Source: Gemmatimonadaceae bacterium (GTDB lineage Bacteria > Gemmatimonadota > Gemmatimonadetes > Gemmatimonadales > Gemmatimonadaceae). Taken from it: a stretch of 64,000 bases of DNA. The position numbers and the translations under genes were made by a program. The stretch lies in assembly GCA_014379355.1 (NCBI GenBank), contig JACMLX010000083.1, positions 1-64,000 on the forward strand, given 5' to 3'. Under the pieces are notes generated by a model that had not been told where the DNA came from, did no database searches, and worked only from the letters and a program-made list of their open reading frames with translations. Shown piece after piece: positions 51,773-61,109 of the stretch. The number at the start of each line of letters is the position of its first letter. Positions within the stretch are counted from its first letter, which is position 1.

Positions 51773-52942
51773 CTACTGGCCACCCCGCCTGATCTCCTGA
51801 ATCTTCATGAGCTTTGCCCCCGCCGCGTGCAACGTTTCATCGCGCTTGGCGAAGTGAAAACGCATGAAGTTGTGCGTCGGCTCGCGAAAGAAGCTGGAGC
51901 CTGCGACGCCGGCCACTCCGACGTGCCGGATGAACCACTCCGAGGCTTCGGTGTCGGTCGCGAATCCCAGCGACCCGATGTCCACCATCACGTAATACGC
52001 GCCCTGCGGCTCGCTGTACGGAAGGCCGGCGAGCCGGAGGTAGTCGAGAAAAATGGTGCGTCTCGCGGTGTACGCCTTCGTCATGCCGTCGTAGTAGCTG
52101 TCCGGCAACTCGAGGCCTGCAACCGCCGCCTCCTGCAATGGAGCGGCCGCACCGATGGTCAGGAAATCGTGCACCTTGCGCGCCTGCGCGATCACCGCGG
52201 GCGGGCCATGCATGTAGCCAAGCCGCCAGCCGGTGATGGAGTATGTCTTCGACAGTGAATTGCACGTGATCACGCGTGCCGCGGCACCGGGAAGCGCGCA
52301 CATGTAGGTATGCACGTGCGGCGCGTACACGATGTGTTCGTACGGCTCGTCCGTGATCACATAACAATCGTGCTCCTCTGCGAGGCCGAGGATGAACGTC
52401 AGCTCGGCACGCGTGAACACCTTGCCCGTCGGGTTGCCAGGATTGCAGATCACGATCGCCTTCGGCTTCTGCTCGAACGCCGATCGCAGTTCGTCAGGAT
52501 CGAACATGAACGTCGGCGGCCGCAGGTGCACGTAGATCGGCAGGGCGCCGGACAGGATCGCATCGGCGGCGTAATTCTCGTAGAACGGCGAGAAGACGAT
52601 CACCTTGTCACCGGGATTGCACGTCGTCATCATCGCGGCCGCCATCGCCTCGGTGCTGCCGCAGGTCACGACGAGGTCCTGATCCGGATCGACGTCGATA
52701 CCGGCGAACTTGCGGATCTTCGCGGCAAGGGCGAGTCGGAAGCGTGGTGCGCCCCACGTCACCGCGTACTGATGAAACGGCCCACGCGTCGCCGCCTCGA
52801 GCGCCGCCAGCATCGCTTCCGGCGGATCGAAATCCGGGAAGCCCTGACTGAGGTTGATCGCTCCGTACTGATCCGACATCCGGGTCGTGCCGCGGATGAC
52901 GGATTCGGAGAAGACATCGAGACGGCTGGCGGTGTTCGGCAT
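51773..52942 (-). CDS. Class I/II pyridoxal-phosphate aminotransferase
   Basis: NLSQGFPDFDPPEAMLAAL, CNPGNPTGKVF, NSLSKTYSITGWRLGY (Schiff-base lysine). Confidence 0.92.
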   Translation of the reverse strand: MPNTASRLDVFSESVIRGTTRMSDQYGAINLSQGFPDFDPPEAMLAALEAATRGPFHQYAVTWGAPRFRLALAAKIRKFAGIDVDPDQDLVVTCGSTEAMAAAMMTTCNPGDKVIVFSPFYENYAADAILSGALPIYVHLRPPTFMFDPDELRSAFEQKPKAIVICNPGNPTGKVFTRAELTFILGLAEEHDCYVITDEPYEHIVYAPHVHTYMCALPGAAARVITCNSLSKTYSITGWRLGYMHGPPAVIAQARKVHDFLTIGAAAPLQEAAVAGLELPDSYYDGMTKAYTARRTIFLDYLRLAGLPYSEPQGAYYVMVDIGSLGFATDTEASEWFIRHVGVAGVAGSSFFREPTHNFMRFHFAKRDETLHAAGAKLMKIQEIRRGGQ

Positions 52943-53114
52943 GCGGAAACAATGCCCGACGGCGGCGGACTGAGGAAGGGGCGGACGGTGACTCGGAGGG
53001 ATATGTCGCGCACATAGCTTTGGTCAGCCACTCACCCCTCGCTCGGGTGAATCACCACCACGTCGCGCCGCGCCGGACCTTCCAGGCTGCGGCGCACAGG
53101 ATCGGAGCCACTGC

Positions 53115-54164
53115 GTGGAAATCGGAATCGACAGTTTTGCCGCCGCAATCGCAGACCCGCTGACCGGTGTGACGCCAACGCCGGTCGAGCGCATGGCGAC
53201 GCTGCTCGCCGAGATGGAGTTGGCGGACAAGGTCGGCCTCGACCTCTTCGGGATCGGTGAACATCATCGCGCCGAGTTTCTCGATTCGGCGCCTGCAATC
53301 ATCCTCGCCGCCGCGGCCGCGCGCACGACGCAGATCCGGCTGACGAGCGCCGTGACGGTACTCAGTGCCGCGGATCCGGTGCGTGTCTTCCAGGAGTTCG
53401 CGACGCTCGACCTGATCTCGAAGGGACGCGCCGAGATCGTGGCGGGCCGCGGCTCGTTCATCGAATCATATCCGCTGTTCGGACTGCAGCTCGACGACTA
53501 TGACTCGCTCTTCGCCGAGAAGCTCCAGCTGCTGCTCACGATCCGCGACAATCCGCGCGTGCACTGGTCGGGACGACATCGCCCTCCGCTCACGGGACAG
53601 TCGATTTTCCCGCGTCCGCTCCAGAATCCATTGCCGATCTGGGTGGGCGTCGGAGGCACGCCGGCGTCGTTCGTGCGCGCAGGCACCCTTGGCCTGCCCC
53701 TGATGGTCGCGATCATCGGTGGCGAGCATCGGCGTTTCCGACCGCTGATCGACCTGTATCGCGACGCAGGCGCTCGTGCCGGCCATGCGCCGGAACAGCT
53801 CACCGTCGGTGTGCACTCCATCGGCTTCGTGGCCGACACGACGGAACAGGCTGCGGAGGATTTCTATCCCGGCTATGCGCACACGTTCACGGAAATCGGC
53901 AAGGAGCGTGGCTGGGCCCCGACCACGCGTGCACAGTTCGATGCGCTCCGCGGGCCGACCGGTGCGCTGGTGATCGGCGACGCGGACACCGTCACCACCA
54001 AGCTGCTGCGCATCAATCAGGACCTCGGCGGGATTTCGCGTTTCACCTTCCAGATGGGTGTCAGCACATTGCCGCACCAGAAGATGCTGCGTGCCATCGA
54101 GATTCTTGGCTGGCAGGTGCGACCACAGGTGCAAGCGGCCCTGCACACGGACGCCGCGCGCTGA
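53115..54164 (+). CDS. LLM class (luciferase-like) flavin-dependent oxidoreductase
   Basis: GLDLFGIGEHHRAEFLDSAPAIILAAAAARTTQIRLTSAVTVLSAADPVRVFQEFATLDLISKGRAEIVAGRGSF. Confidence 0.9.
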   Translation: MEIGIDSFAAAIADPLTGVTPTPVERMATLLAEMELADKVGLDLFGIGEHHRAEFLDSAPAIILAAAAARTTQIRLTSAVTVLSAADPVRVFQEFATLDLISKGRAEIVAGRGSFIESYPLFGLQLDDYDSLFAEKLQLLLTIRDNPRVHWSGRHRPPLTGQSIFPRPLQNPLPIWVGVGGTPASFVRAGTLGLPLMVAIIGGEHRRFRPLIDLYRDAGARAGHAPEQLTVGVHSIGFVADTTEQAAEDFYPGYAHTFTEIGKERGWAPTTRAQFDALRGPTGALVIGDADTVTTKLLRINQDLGGISRFTFQMGVSTLPHQKMLRAIEILGWQVRPQVQAALHTDAAR

Positions 54165-54189
54165 TTTCAGACGATCTCCAGCCACATTC

Positions 54190-55764
54190 ATGTCGCCGTT
54201 TCAGCCGATCCTGATCGCGATAGCGATCGCCACGCTCGTGATCGCGATCACTGCGCTTGCGCGGCGATTGCCGATCCCATCCCCGATCCTGCAAGTCATC
54301 GCGGGCCTCGGTCTTGGATTCATTCCGGGAATGCCGGTGCCGCAGCTGGAACCGGACCTGGTGTTCTTCGTGTTCCTTCCGCCGATCCTGTGGGCCGCGG
54401 CGTTTTTCACATCGGTGCGTGAGTTCAAGCAGAATCTGCGTCCCATCAGCCTGCTCGCGGTGGGGCTGGTGTTCGTCACGACAGCCGTCGTTGCGATTGC
54501 GGCGCGCGCGCTCCTGCCTGGGCTGCCATGGGCCGTGGCCGTCGCGATCGGCGCGATCGTCTCACCACCGGACGCCGTGGCCGCGGCAGCCGTGGTGTCA
54601 CGATTGCCCGTGCCACGTCGCGTGGTGGTGATTCTGGAAGGCGAGAGCCTCGTCAACGATGCCGCGGCACTCGTGCTCTTTCGCACGGCGGTGGCAGCCG
54701 CGGTGACCGGCGTGTTCAGTCTCGGCGAAGCGGTCGTTCGATTCTTCATCGATGCGGGTGTCGGGGCGCTGATCGGCATCGCAGTGGGCTGGTGCGTCGT
54801 GCGAGTCGCGCGATGGACGAAAGACTCACTCGCCGAGACACTGCTCACGATCGCGGCACCGTACCTCGCGTGGGTCGCCGCCGAGTCGATTCACGTGTCC
54901 GCCGTGCTCGCATGTGTCGCCGGCGGTGTGTACGTGCGACAGCATTTCTCCACCGTGATCTCCCCGATGTCGCGCCTGCAGTCGCGGGCCGTGTGGGACC
55001 TGATCGTGTTCATCATCAACGCGCTGGTCTTCCTCATTCTCGGCCTGGAGTTCGGCCCGATCGTCAAGCAGGTTCCGGTCGGGACGCTGCGATCGGTGCT
55101 GCTCGCCGGCGTCGCGATCAGCATGGTGGCGATCGTGGTGCGACTCGCGTGGGTGCCCGTGGCCACATGGCTGCCGCGCTGGATGAGTGCCGACGTGCGA
55201 CGCCGCGATCCCGTGCCGAACCCGAAGGCCGTCGCACTCGTCGCGTGGACCGGCATGCGCGGCATCGTGTCACTCGCCTCGGCACTCGCCTTGCCGATCG
55301 CCCTCCGGAACGGGCTGCCGTTCCCCTATCGCTCGGAGATCATCCTCATCACGATGTGCGTGATCATGATCACGCTCGTGGTCCAGGGGTTGACGCTGAC
55401 GCCGGTCATCAAGTGGTTCGATTTCGCACCCGATCACGCGCATCACGAGGAGGAGCGGCACGCGCGTCGCGAAGCCATGCGGCGCGGGTCGGAGGCACTC
55501 GAGGATCTGGCGCGCGAATCGTGGGCCGATCAGGCGGAGGTGGAGCGGATTCGCCGTGAACTGCGCGACCGCATGCAGCATCACGAGCGGAATGCCTCCG
55601 ATCTCTCACATCGCAAGCTGCGCACGGGCGTGCTCAAGGCTGAGCGTCGCATGCTCGTACGCCTGCGAAACGAAGGCGCGATTTCCGACGAGACGCTGCG
55701 CCTGCTCGAGGAAGAACTGGATCACGAAGCCGTGCGTGTCGGTGCCGGGGACGTGCGCGGCTAG
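54190..55764 (+). CDS. Na+/H+ antiporter, CPA1 family
   Basis: Start MSPFQPILIAIAIATL; FFVFLPPILWAAAF, ILEGESLVNDAAALVLF motifs. Confidence 0.92.
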   Translation: MSPFQPILIAIAIATLVIAITALARRLPIPSPILQVIAGLGLGFIPGMPVPQLEPDLVFFVFLPPILWAAAFFTSVREFKQNLRPISLLAVGLVFVTTAVVAIAARALLPGLPWAVAVAIGAIVSPPDAVAAAAVVSRLPVPRRVVVILEGESLVNDAAALVLFRTAVAAAVTGVFSLGEAVVRFFIDAGVGALIGIAVGWCVVRVARWTKDSLAETLLTIAAPYLAWVAAESIHVSAVLACVAGGVYVRQHFSTVISPMSRLQSRAVWDLIVFIINALVFLILGLEFGPIVKQVPVGTLRSVLLAGVAISMVAIVVRLAWVPVATWLPRWMSADVRRRDPVPNPKAVALVAWTGMRGIVSLASALALPIALRNGLPFPYRSEIILITMCVIMITLVVQGLTLTPVIKWFDFAPDHAHHEEERHARREAMRRGSEALEDLARESWADQAEVERIRRELRDRMQHHERNASDLSHRKLRTGVLKAERRMLVRLRNEGAISDETLRLLEEELDHEAVRVGAGDVRG

Positions 55765-55771
55765 CGCGCCG

Positions 55772-56809
55772 CTACTGTCGACCCGCAGGCATGTCAGGAC
55801 CGGTGCGCTCGAGCGCCGACGGCGTGCTCGTCGTGCCGTCGGGCAACGTCTCGAGGCGATCGAGACGCTCGACGTCGATGGTGATCACGCTGTCCGGCGA
55901 GCTCACGAAAACGCTCGCGAACTTTGCATCCCAGCGGATTTCATCCCACAGATACGAGCTGCGCGCGGTCACGCGTGTCGAGAATGTCTCCTCGTGCGCG
56001 TTGATCGAGATGAACAGCTCCGCCTCCGCCTCGCGCAACATCGCCGGGGTGAAGTTCCGCAGCGGGCTGCTGTCTGTGATCGGATGCACGACGGTCCAGT
56101 GCAGCGAGAAGAACTGCACCGAATCCAGTTCAAGGTCGAGCTTGTAGAATTCCCTTCCCCTTACGCCGTTGTGCATCTCGAACATGGCGAGGTTCGCGAT
56201 CACGTGCACGTCGCTCAGCTCACTCGGCTGGGTATTGACGATGCGGAACATCAGGCCACGGCCGTCTTCGTACGGCGCGATCACGGCCGATTCGCTGAAG
56301 CGCACCCGCATGCGCGGCCGGATCAGTCGCGCGATGAGCAGTCCGGCCACCACGATCACGCTCAGTGGCCCGAGCAGGGCCTCGAAGATGACCAGCCAGT
56401 GCGCCGTGGCACCGACGGCGTGCATGGGCGTCGTATCGGAGGTGGTGAAGACGGCGAGGCTGAAACTGAACGCCGAGAGGAACGGGTCGGTCATGCCCGC
56501 CAGGTCCTGTCCGGCGATGGCCCCCGTGCCAAGCGCGATGTACCCCAGCGTGAAACACCCGTTGAGCAGCATCACGCCGCCGAGCGACCAACCGAGGAAG
56601 GTGAGCCAGGTGGTGTTGAGCGCGCCGAGGTACGCGCGCTCGAGGCGCTGCGTTCCGAGCCCGAATTTACGGCTGTTCGGCGACCCATCACGATTCAGGA
56701 ATCGACCGCGCGCCTGCTGCCCGACCACACGTCCGAACCCCAGTTCGTCCTGATCGACATGCGGGGATTCGTCACTCGTTCCGTCAGCGGTCACGTGGGT
56801 CTCGCGCAA
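55772..56809 (-). CDS. Inward-rectifier potassium channel (KirBac)-like protein with altered filter
   Basis: FFSLHWTVVHPITDSSPL, HEETFSTRVTARSSYLWDEIRWDAKFASVF match the KirBac cytoplasmic domain; pore reads FSFSLAVFTTSDTTPMH. Confidence 0.88.
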   Translation of the reverse strand: MRETHVTADGTSDESPHVDQDELGFGRVVGQQARGRFLNRDGSPNSRKFGLGTQRLERAYLGALNTTWLTFLGWSLGGVMLLNGCFTLGYIALGTGAIAGQDLAGMTDPFLSAFSFSLAVFTTSDTTPMHAVGATAHWLVIFEALLGPLSVIVVAGLLIARLIRPRMRVRFSESAVIAPYEDGRGLMFRIVNTQPSELSDVHVIANLAMFEMHNGVRGREFYKLDLELDSVQFFSLHWTVVHPITDSSPLRNFTPAMLREAEAELFISINAHEETFSTRVTARSSYLWDEIRWDAKFASVFVSSPDSVITIDVERLDRLETLPDGTTSTPSALERTGPDMPAGRQ

Positions 56810-56870
56810 AGGGAAAAAAGGCCATGGCCGGATTCTGTGGCAGCCGCATCATAACGACGCCGGCCACGCG

Positions 56871-58964
56871 TCACGGCAGCGCGAACGCCACGTACGTGCC
56901 ACCGCTCGGCGCGCCGTTCTTTCCGCCGCCGCACGCGATCACGATGTACTGCTTCCCGTTCACCATGTAGGTGGACGGTGTCGCATTGCCTGCGGCCGGC
57001 AGCGTGGTCTCCCAGAGCAGCGCACCGGTCGCCTTGTCGTAGGCGCGGAACTTGTTGTCGTACGTCGTGGCGCCGATGAGCAGCAAGCCATTCTGCGTCA
57101 CGATTGCGCCGCCGTAACTGTCGGTTCCGGTGTTCTTCACGCCTTGTGCCGTGAGCTTCGGATATTCACCGAACGGGATCGACCACGCCGACTTGCCGGT
57201 GTTGAGGTCGATCGCGTTGAGCGTGCCCCATGGCGGCTTGATGCCAGGATACCCTTCATGATCGAGGAAGATGTCGAAGAAGGCCGTGCGATACTTGAGG
57301 AAGTGCGGGCTTTTCTCCATCGCGCGCGTGGACGCCACCTTGCCCGTAGTCAGGTATTCGACGATCTCCTTCACCGCCGACCCGTCCATTGCGCCACCGA
57401 ACGCCGGCATCCGCCCATTCCCTTCCTTGATCATCTGCGTGATCTGCTCCACCGTGCGCCGCTGCGCGATGTCGACCAGACTCGGACCGCCGGCGCCGCC
57501 CTGCCGATTGTCGCCGTGACAGCCCGCACAGTTGGCGGCGTAGAGCGACTCGTCGCTCCGCGGCACGAGCTTGAGCAACCACGCCATCTCATTCGAGTTC
57601 ACGTACAGCAGTCCCGTACCTGGATCGAAGGCCGGTCCACCCCATTCACCGCCGCCGTCCACGCCGGGGAAGATGATCGTGCCCTTGGTCACATTCGGTG
57701 CTTCGTAGGGATCGGTCGGATCGTACTGCTCGAACGTCTTGAGCGCGGCGGCGTGTGCTTCCGGCGTGCGCGTCGTCAGGTCGTTCTTCGTCAGTGACTG
57801 CCGCGCGAACGGCAGCGGCAGCGTCGGGAAGCGCTGCGTCGCCGATGGGCGCTCACCGTCCAGCGCGACCGTCGGCATCCTGCGTTCCTCGACCGGGAAC
57901 ATCGGCGTGCCGGCTGCACGATCGAACAGCCACACATGCCCCGTCTTCGTGATCTGCGCCACGGCGTCCACGGGGGCACCATTGCGCTGCACCGTGACGA
58001 GCATCGGCGCCGCCGGCAGGTCACGATCCCACAGATCGTGCTTCAGCACCTGATAGTGCCAGAGGTGCTTGCCTGTGCGGGCATCGAGCGCAATGACGCT
58101 GTTGGCATACAGGTTGTCGCCGACCCGATTTGCGCCGTAGAAATCGTACGACGCCGAACCAGTGGCGGCGAAGAGCATGCCGCGCTTCGGATCGATCGTC
58201 ACACCGGCCCATGCATTCGCACCGCCCGCGACTTTCCATGCGTCGGGCGGCCATGTCTCGTAGCCTGCTTCACCGGGATGCGGGATCGTGTGAAAACTCC
58301 ACCGCAACGCGCCTGTCTTCAGGTCGAACGCACGAATGTCTCCCGGTGCGCTCGGCAACTGTTCCGGCACGGTGCTGCCCATGATGAGCAGGTCCTCGAA
58401 CACCACGCCCGGCGTACTCGCGCTCACTGACAATTCCTTCGCCGGCCGTCCGAGACCCTCGCGCAGATCCACCCATCCACTGTCGTTGCCCCAGCCGGCG
58501 ATCTGTGCGCCGGTCTTGCGATCGAGCGCGAACAGTTTGTAGCGGTAGTTGAAGATCACGCGATCACCGGTCACGACGACACCGCGGTGGCGGAACCGCG
58601 ACGCCGGTGGCTGTCCGTGATTCGGATCGAAGAGCCAGAGCTGTTTTCCGGTCGTCGCATCCAGCGCGAAGACATGCATCTTCGGCGTCGTGGCATAGAG
58701 CACACCGTCGATGACGATCGGATTGGCTTGCATCTCCGATCCCTTGAACTCATCGTGCGTCTCGAACGTCCAGGCCACCTGTAGCGACTTCACGTTCGCC
58801 GGCGTGATCTGGCTCAGCGTGGTGAAATGGGTGTGATCCGTGCTGCCACCGTACACCGGCCAGTCGACGGACTCGCGCGTCGGCGTGGCCGATTTCTGGC
58901 AGGCACTGAGCACGACGGCGAGCGTCGTGAGACGCGCCAGGGAAGCAGCAGTTCGCAAACGCAT
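56871..58964 (-). CDS. PQQ-dependent dehydrogenase with internal cytochrome c domain, lipoprotein
   Basis: Start MRLRTAASLARLTTLAVVLSAC; beta-propeller PQQ repeats; CAGCH heme motif in LYAANCAGCHGDNRQGGAGG. Confidence 0.9.
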   Translation of the reverse strand: MRLRTAASLARLTTLAVVLSACQKSATPTRESVDWPVYGGSTDHTHFTTLSQITPANVKSLQVAWTFETHDEFKGSEMQANPIVIDGVLYATTPKMHVFALDATTGKQLWLFDPNHGQPPASRFRHRGVVVTGDRVIFNYRYKLFALDRKTGAQIAGWGNDSGWVDLREGLGRPAKELSVSASTPGVVFEDLLIMGSTVPEQLPSAPGDIRAFDLKTGALRWSFHTIPHPGEAGYETWPPDAWKVAGGANAWAGVTIDPKRGMLFAATGSASYDFYGANRVGDNLYANSVIALDARTGKHLWHYQVLKHDLWDRDLPAAPMLVTVQRNGAPVDAVAQITKTGHVWLFDRAAGTPMFPVEERRMPTVALDGERPSATQRFPTLPLPFARQSLTKNDLTTRTPEAHAAALKTFEQYDPTDPYEAPNVTKGTIIFPGVDGGGEWGGPAFDPGTGLLYVNSNEMAWLLKLVPRSDESLYAANCAGCHGDNRQGGAGGPSLVDIAQRRTVEQITQMIKEGNGRMPAFGGAMDGSAVKEIVEYLTTGKVASTRAMEKSPHFLKYRTAFFDIFLDHEGYPGIKPPWGTLNAIDLNTGKSAWSIPFGEYPKLTAQGVKNTGTDSYGGAIVTQNGLLLIGATTYDNKFRAYDKATGALLWETTLPAAGNATPSTYMVNGKQYIVIACGGGKNGAPSGGTYVAFALP

Positions 58965-59232
58965 CGCGCAGTGTCGGCAGAGGTGAGGTGGCCGGCACAA
59001 TCTGGCGGGCCGGGCCGCGGAACAGTACGCGAGTCACCCCGGCAGTGATATTCTTTCGGAATACACGAGCTCGGCAGTGCCGCTGAGACCGATCGCGACA
59101 TACCATCCCTTGTGACTCTGCGGCACGATCCCCGCAGAGGAGTGTCTCACACTGCGCTCGCGACGCTGCGATACGACCGACAGAAGCGGCCTTTCGGCCA
59201 TCGTTTCCACTCCGACAGCCTTTCCGTACGGC

Positions 59233-60540
59233 ATGCCTGTCTCGCTCACCGCGACCTGTCCGACCTGTAATGCAAATATCGCCGACGACGACCGCACCTG
59301 TGGACGGTGCGGCGCCGCAGTCAGCGCGTTTCCGATCGTCGAGCGCACACCGCTGATCCTTCCCGGAAACCCGGCGCTGAGTGCCGACCTCGTCCGTGCG
59401 AAAGTCCGGCCGATTCGTGTGATCGCGGGTGCGGCAGTGGGGTTAATCGCACTTCTCACCGCACTGTGGGTCCGATCGGGCGAGGATCGCGAACCCGACA
59501 CGGCGCCGCTGGCCCGAGGCATCGCGCAGGTGTCGGACGACGTCGCGAGTGAGGCGGCCGTGCCACAATCATCGTCGCCCTCGAGCGACTCCGCACGCTC
59601 GATTGCCGTCGTCGCAACGACGGCTCCCGCGGTTGCCGACCTTCCGCCGATTCCGACGGCAAGCCGGACGCCGTCGCTTCCCGTCGCGTCGACGGAACCT
59701 GAGCCTTCGCCGGTCCGGGCGCCTACGCGAGCGTCGGTCACCACGCCGCCGAGAGCTGCGCCAACATCGACGGTCAGATCGCCCGCGATCGTTCCCGGCA
59801 AGGTCGCGCCCGTGCTGCGCTTGGCGTCGCTGGTCTCCGATTCGTTGCGGCCCGGCGAACTGCTTCAGCTGCGCTGGACCATCCAGGATCGCACCACCGG
59901 CCGCGCCGTGCCGACTGCCCTCGAGTTCACGAGTGCCGACGCGTCCGTCGCGCAGGTCGATCGTCGCACCGGTGTCGTCACGGCGCGGGCACCGGGTCGT
60001 GTACGAATCATTGCGGATGCCGGACTCGCCGGGACCGCGTCGGTGGACCTGTGGGTGCGGCCAGCGCCGCGCGTCGCGACCGTCGCTTCAGCGCAGGCGG
60101 AATCGCTCCAGACGCGAACGGAAGCGGCGCGTTCGGTCAGCACGCTGCCCTCCGCACCAACCGTGCGTGCGCCGGTCGTCAGCGCGCCACCGGCCGCGGT
60201 CACCCGCGAGGTGCCGCGAGGCGATCTGCTGGACGCGGATGACGTGCGTGGCTCGGTCGATCGCTTCGTCAGTCAGGTGCGCACCGGCACCGTCAAGAAT
60301 TTCGAGCTGCTCAGTTTTTTCCAGGACGGTGCCGGGCATCGCGCGTCGCTCGTCGGCTCGCCCGCCACGATCGGTGCCGGCGGCAACATCGTGCGCGTGA
60401 CCTTCGATGTGCGTCTCACCAAGTTCGACGCCGGCGGTCGCCCCGTCACACGCATCGCGCCGATCTCGATGGACATCGAAAAGCGATCGGGTGACGTTAC
60501 TTCGTCGGCCATCGCCATCAGCGCACTCCGGAAACCATGA
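59233..60540 (+). CDS. Zinc-ribbon, single-TM, Big2-like domain protein
   Basis: CPTCNANIADDDRTCGRCGA zinc ribbon, TM VIAGAAVGLIALLTALWV, Big2-like VPTALEFTSADASVAQVDRRTGVVTARAPGRVRIIADA. Confidence 0.75.
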   Translation: MPVSLTATCPTCNANIADDDRTCGRCGAAVSAFPIVERTPLILPGNPALSADLVRAKVRPIRVIAGAAVGLIALLTALWVRSGEDREPDTAPLARGIAQVSDDVASEAAVPQSSSPSSDSARSIAVVATTAPAVADLPPIPTASRTPSLPVASTEPEPSPVRAPTRASVTTPPRAAPTSTVRSPAIVPGKVAPVLRLASLVSDSLRPGELLQLRWTIQDRTTGRAVPTALEFTSADASVAQVDRRTGVVTARAPGRVRIIADAGLAGTASVDLWVRPAPRVATVASAQAESLQTRTEAARSVSTLPSAPTVRAPVVSAPPAAVTREVPRGDLLDADDVRGSVDRFVSQVRTGTVKNFELLSFFQDGAGHRASLVGSPATIGAGGNIVRVTFDVRLTKFDAGGRPVTRIAPISMDIEKRSGDVTSSAIAISALRKP

Positions 60541-61109
60541 TGCGCTCACTGTTCGCCGTTCTCGCTGGAGTCTCGCTCATCACGACGGCGCCGATGCATG
60601 CACAGTCCGCGCAACCGTTCGCGATGCAGCTGTCGGCGCTGTTCACCACCATCCGTGCCGGCACCACGACGGTCTCCGGAGCCGGCGCGGAATTGCAGCA
60701 GCGTTTCAGCCGAGTCTACGCCAGTGAATCGTTCGGCGCGCTGTCACTCGGCGTCGGTGCGCAGTTCACCGTGCATACCAAGGTGCAGGACCGCCTGCAG
60801 ATCGTCGGCATCTTCATCGAACCGCGGTGGGTTCCCGCCATCGGATCGGGCTCCATCTTCCCGTACCTCTCGGCACGACTCGCCGCGCAGCGGATGAAGG
60901 GTGAATTCCAGTTTGCCGACGACGGCAGCGCGAACGGCAGCGCGTATGGTGCTGGTGGCGGTTTGGCGCTCAAGTTGTCCCGCACAACCAATCTCGACGC
61001 CGGCGTGCAGCTCATCCGACAGCAGTTCGGTGACATCGGCGTGCTCACCTTCAAGCCGTTCACGACGTACACCGCGAAAATCGGCGTCAGTCTTGGCTAT
61101 CCCCGATGA
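60537..61109 (+). CDS. Secreted beta-barrel-like hypothetical protein
   Basis: 190 aa, signal peptide MMRSLFAVLAGVSLITTAPMHAQ, 4-bp overlap with both neighbours. Confidence 0.65.
   Translation: MMRSLFAVLAGVSLITTAPMHAQSAQPFAMQLSALFTTIRAGTTTVSGAGAELQQRFSRVYASESFGALSLGVGAQFTVHTKVQDRLQIVGIFIEPRWVPAIGSGSIFPYLSARLAAQRMKGEFQFADDGSANGSAYGAGGGLALKLSRTTNLDAGVQLIRQQFGDIGVLTFKPFTTYTAKIGVSLGYPR

Noticed and set aside
59034-59801. 255-aa minus-strand ORF over the zinc-ribbon/Big2 gene
   Set aside because: Low-complexity Gly/Ala/Ser/Thr antisense translation; the plus-strand gene has a zinc ribbon, TM and operon overlap.
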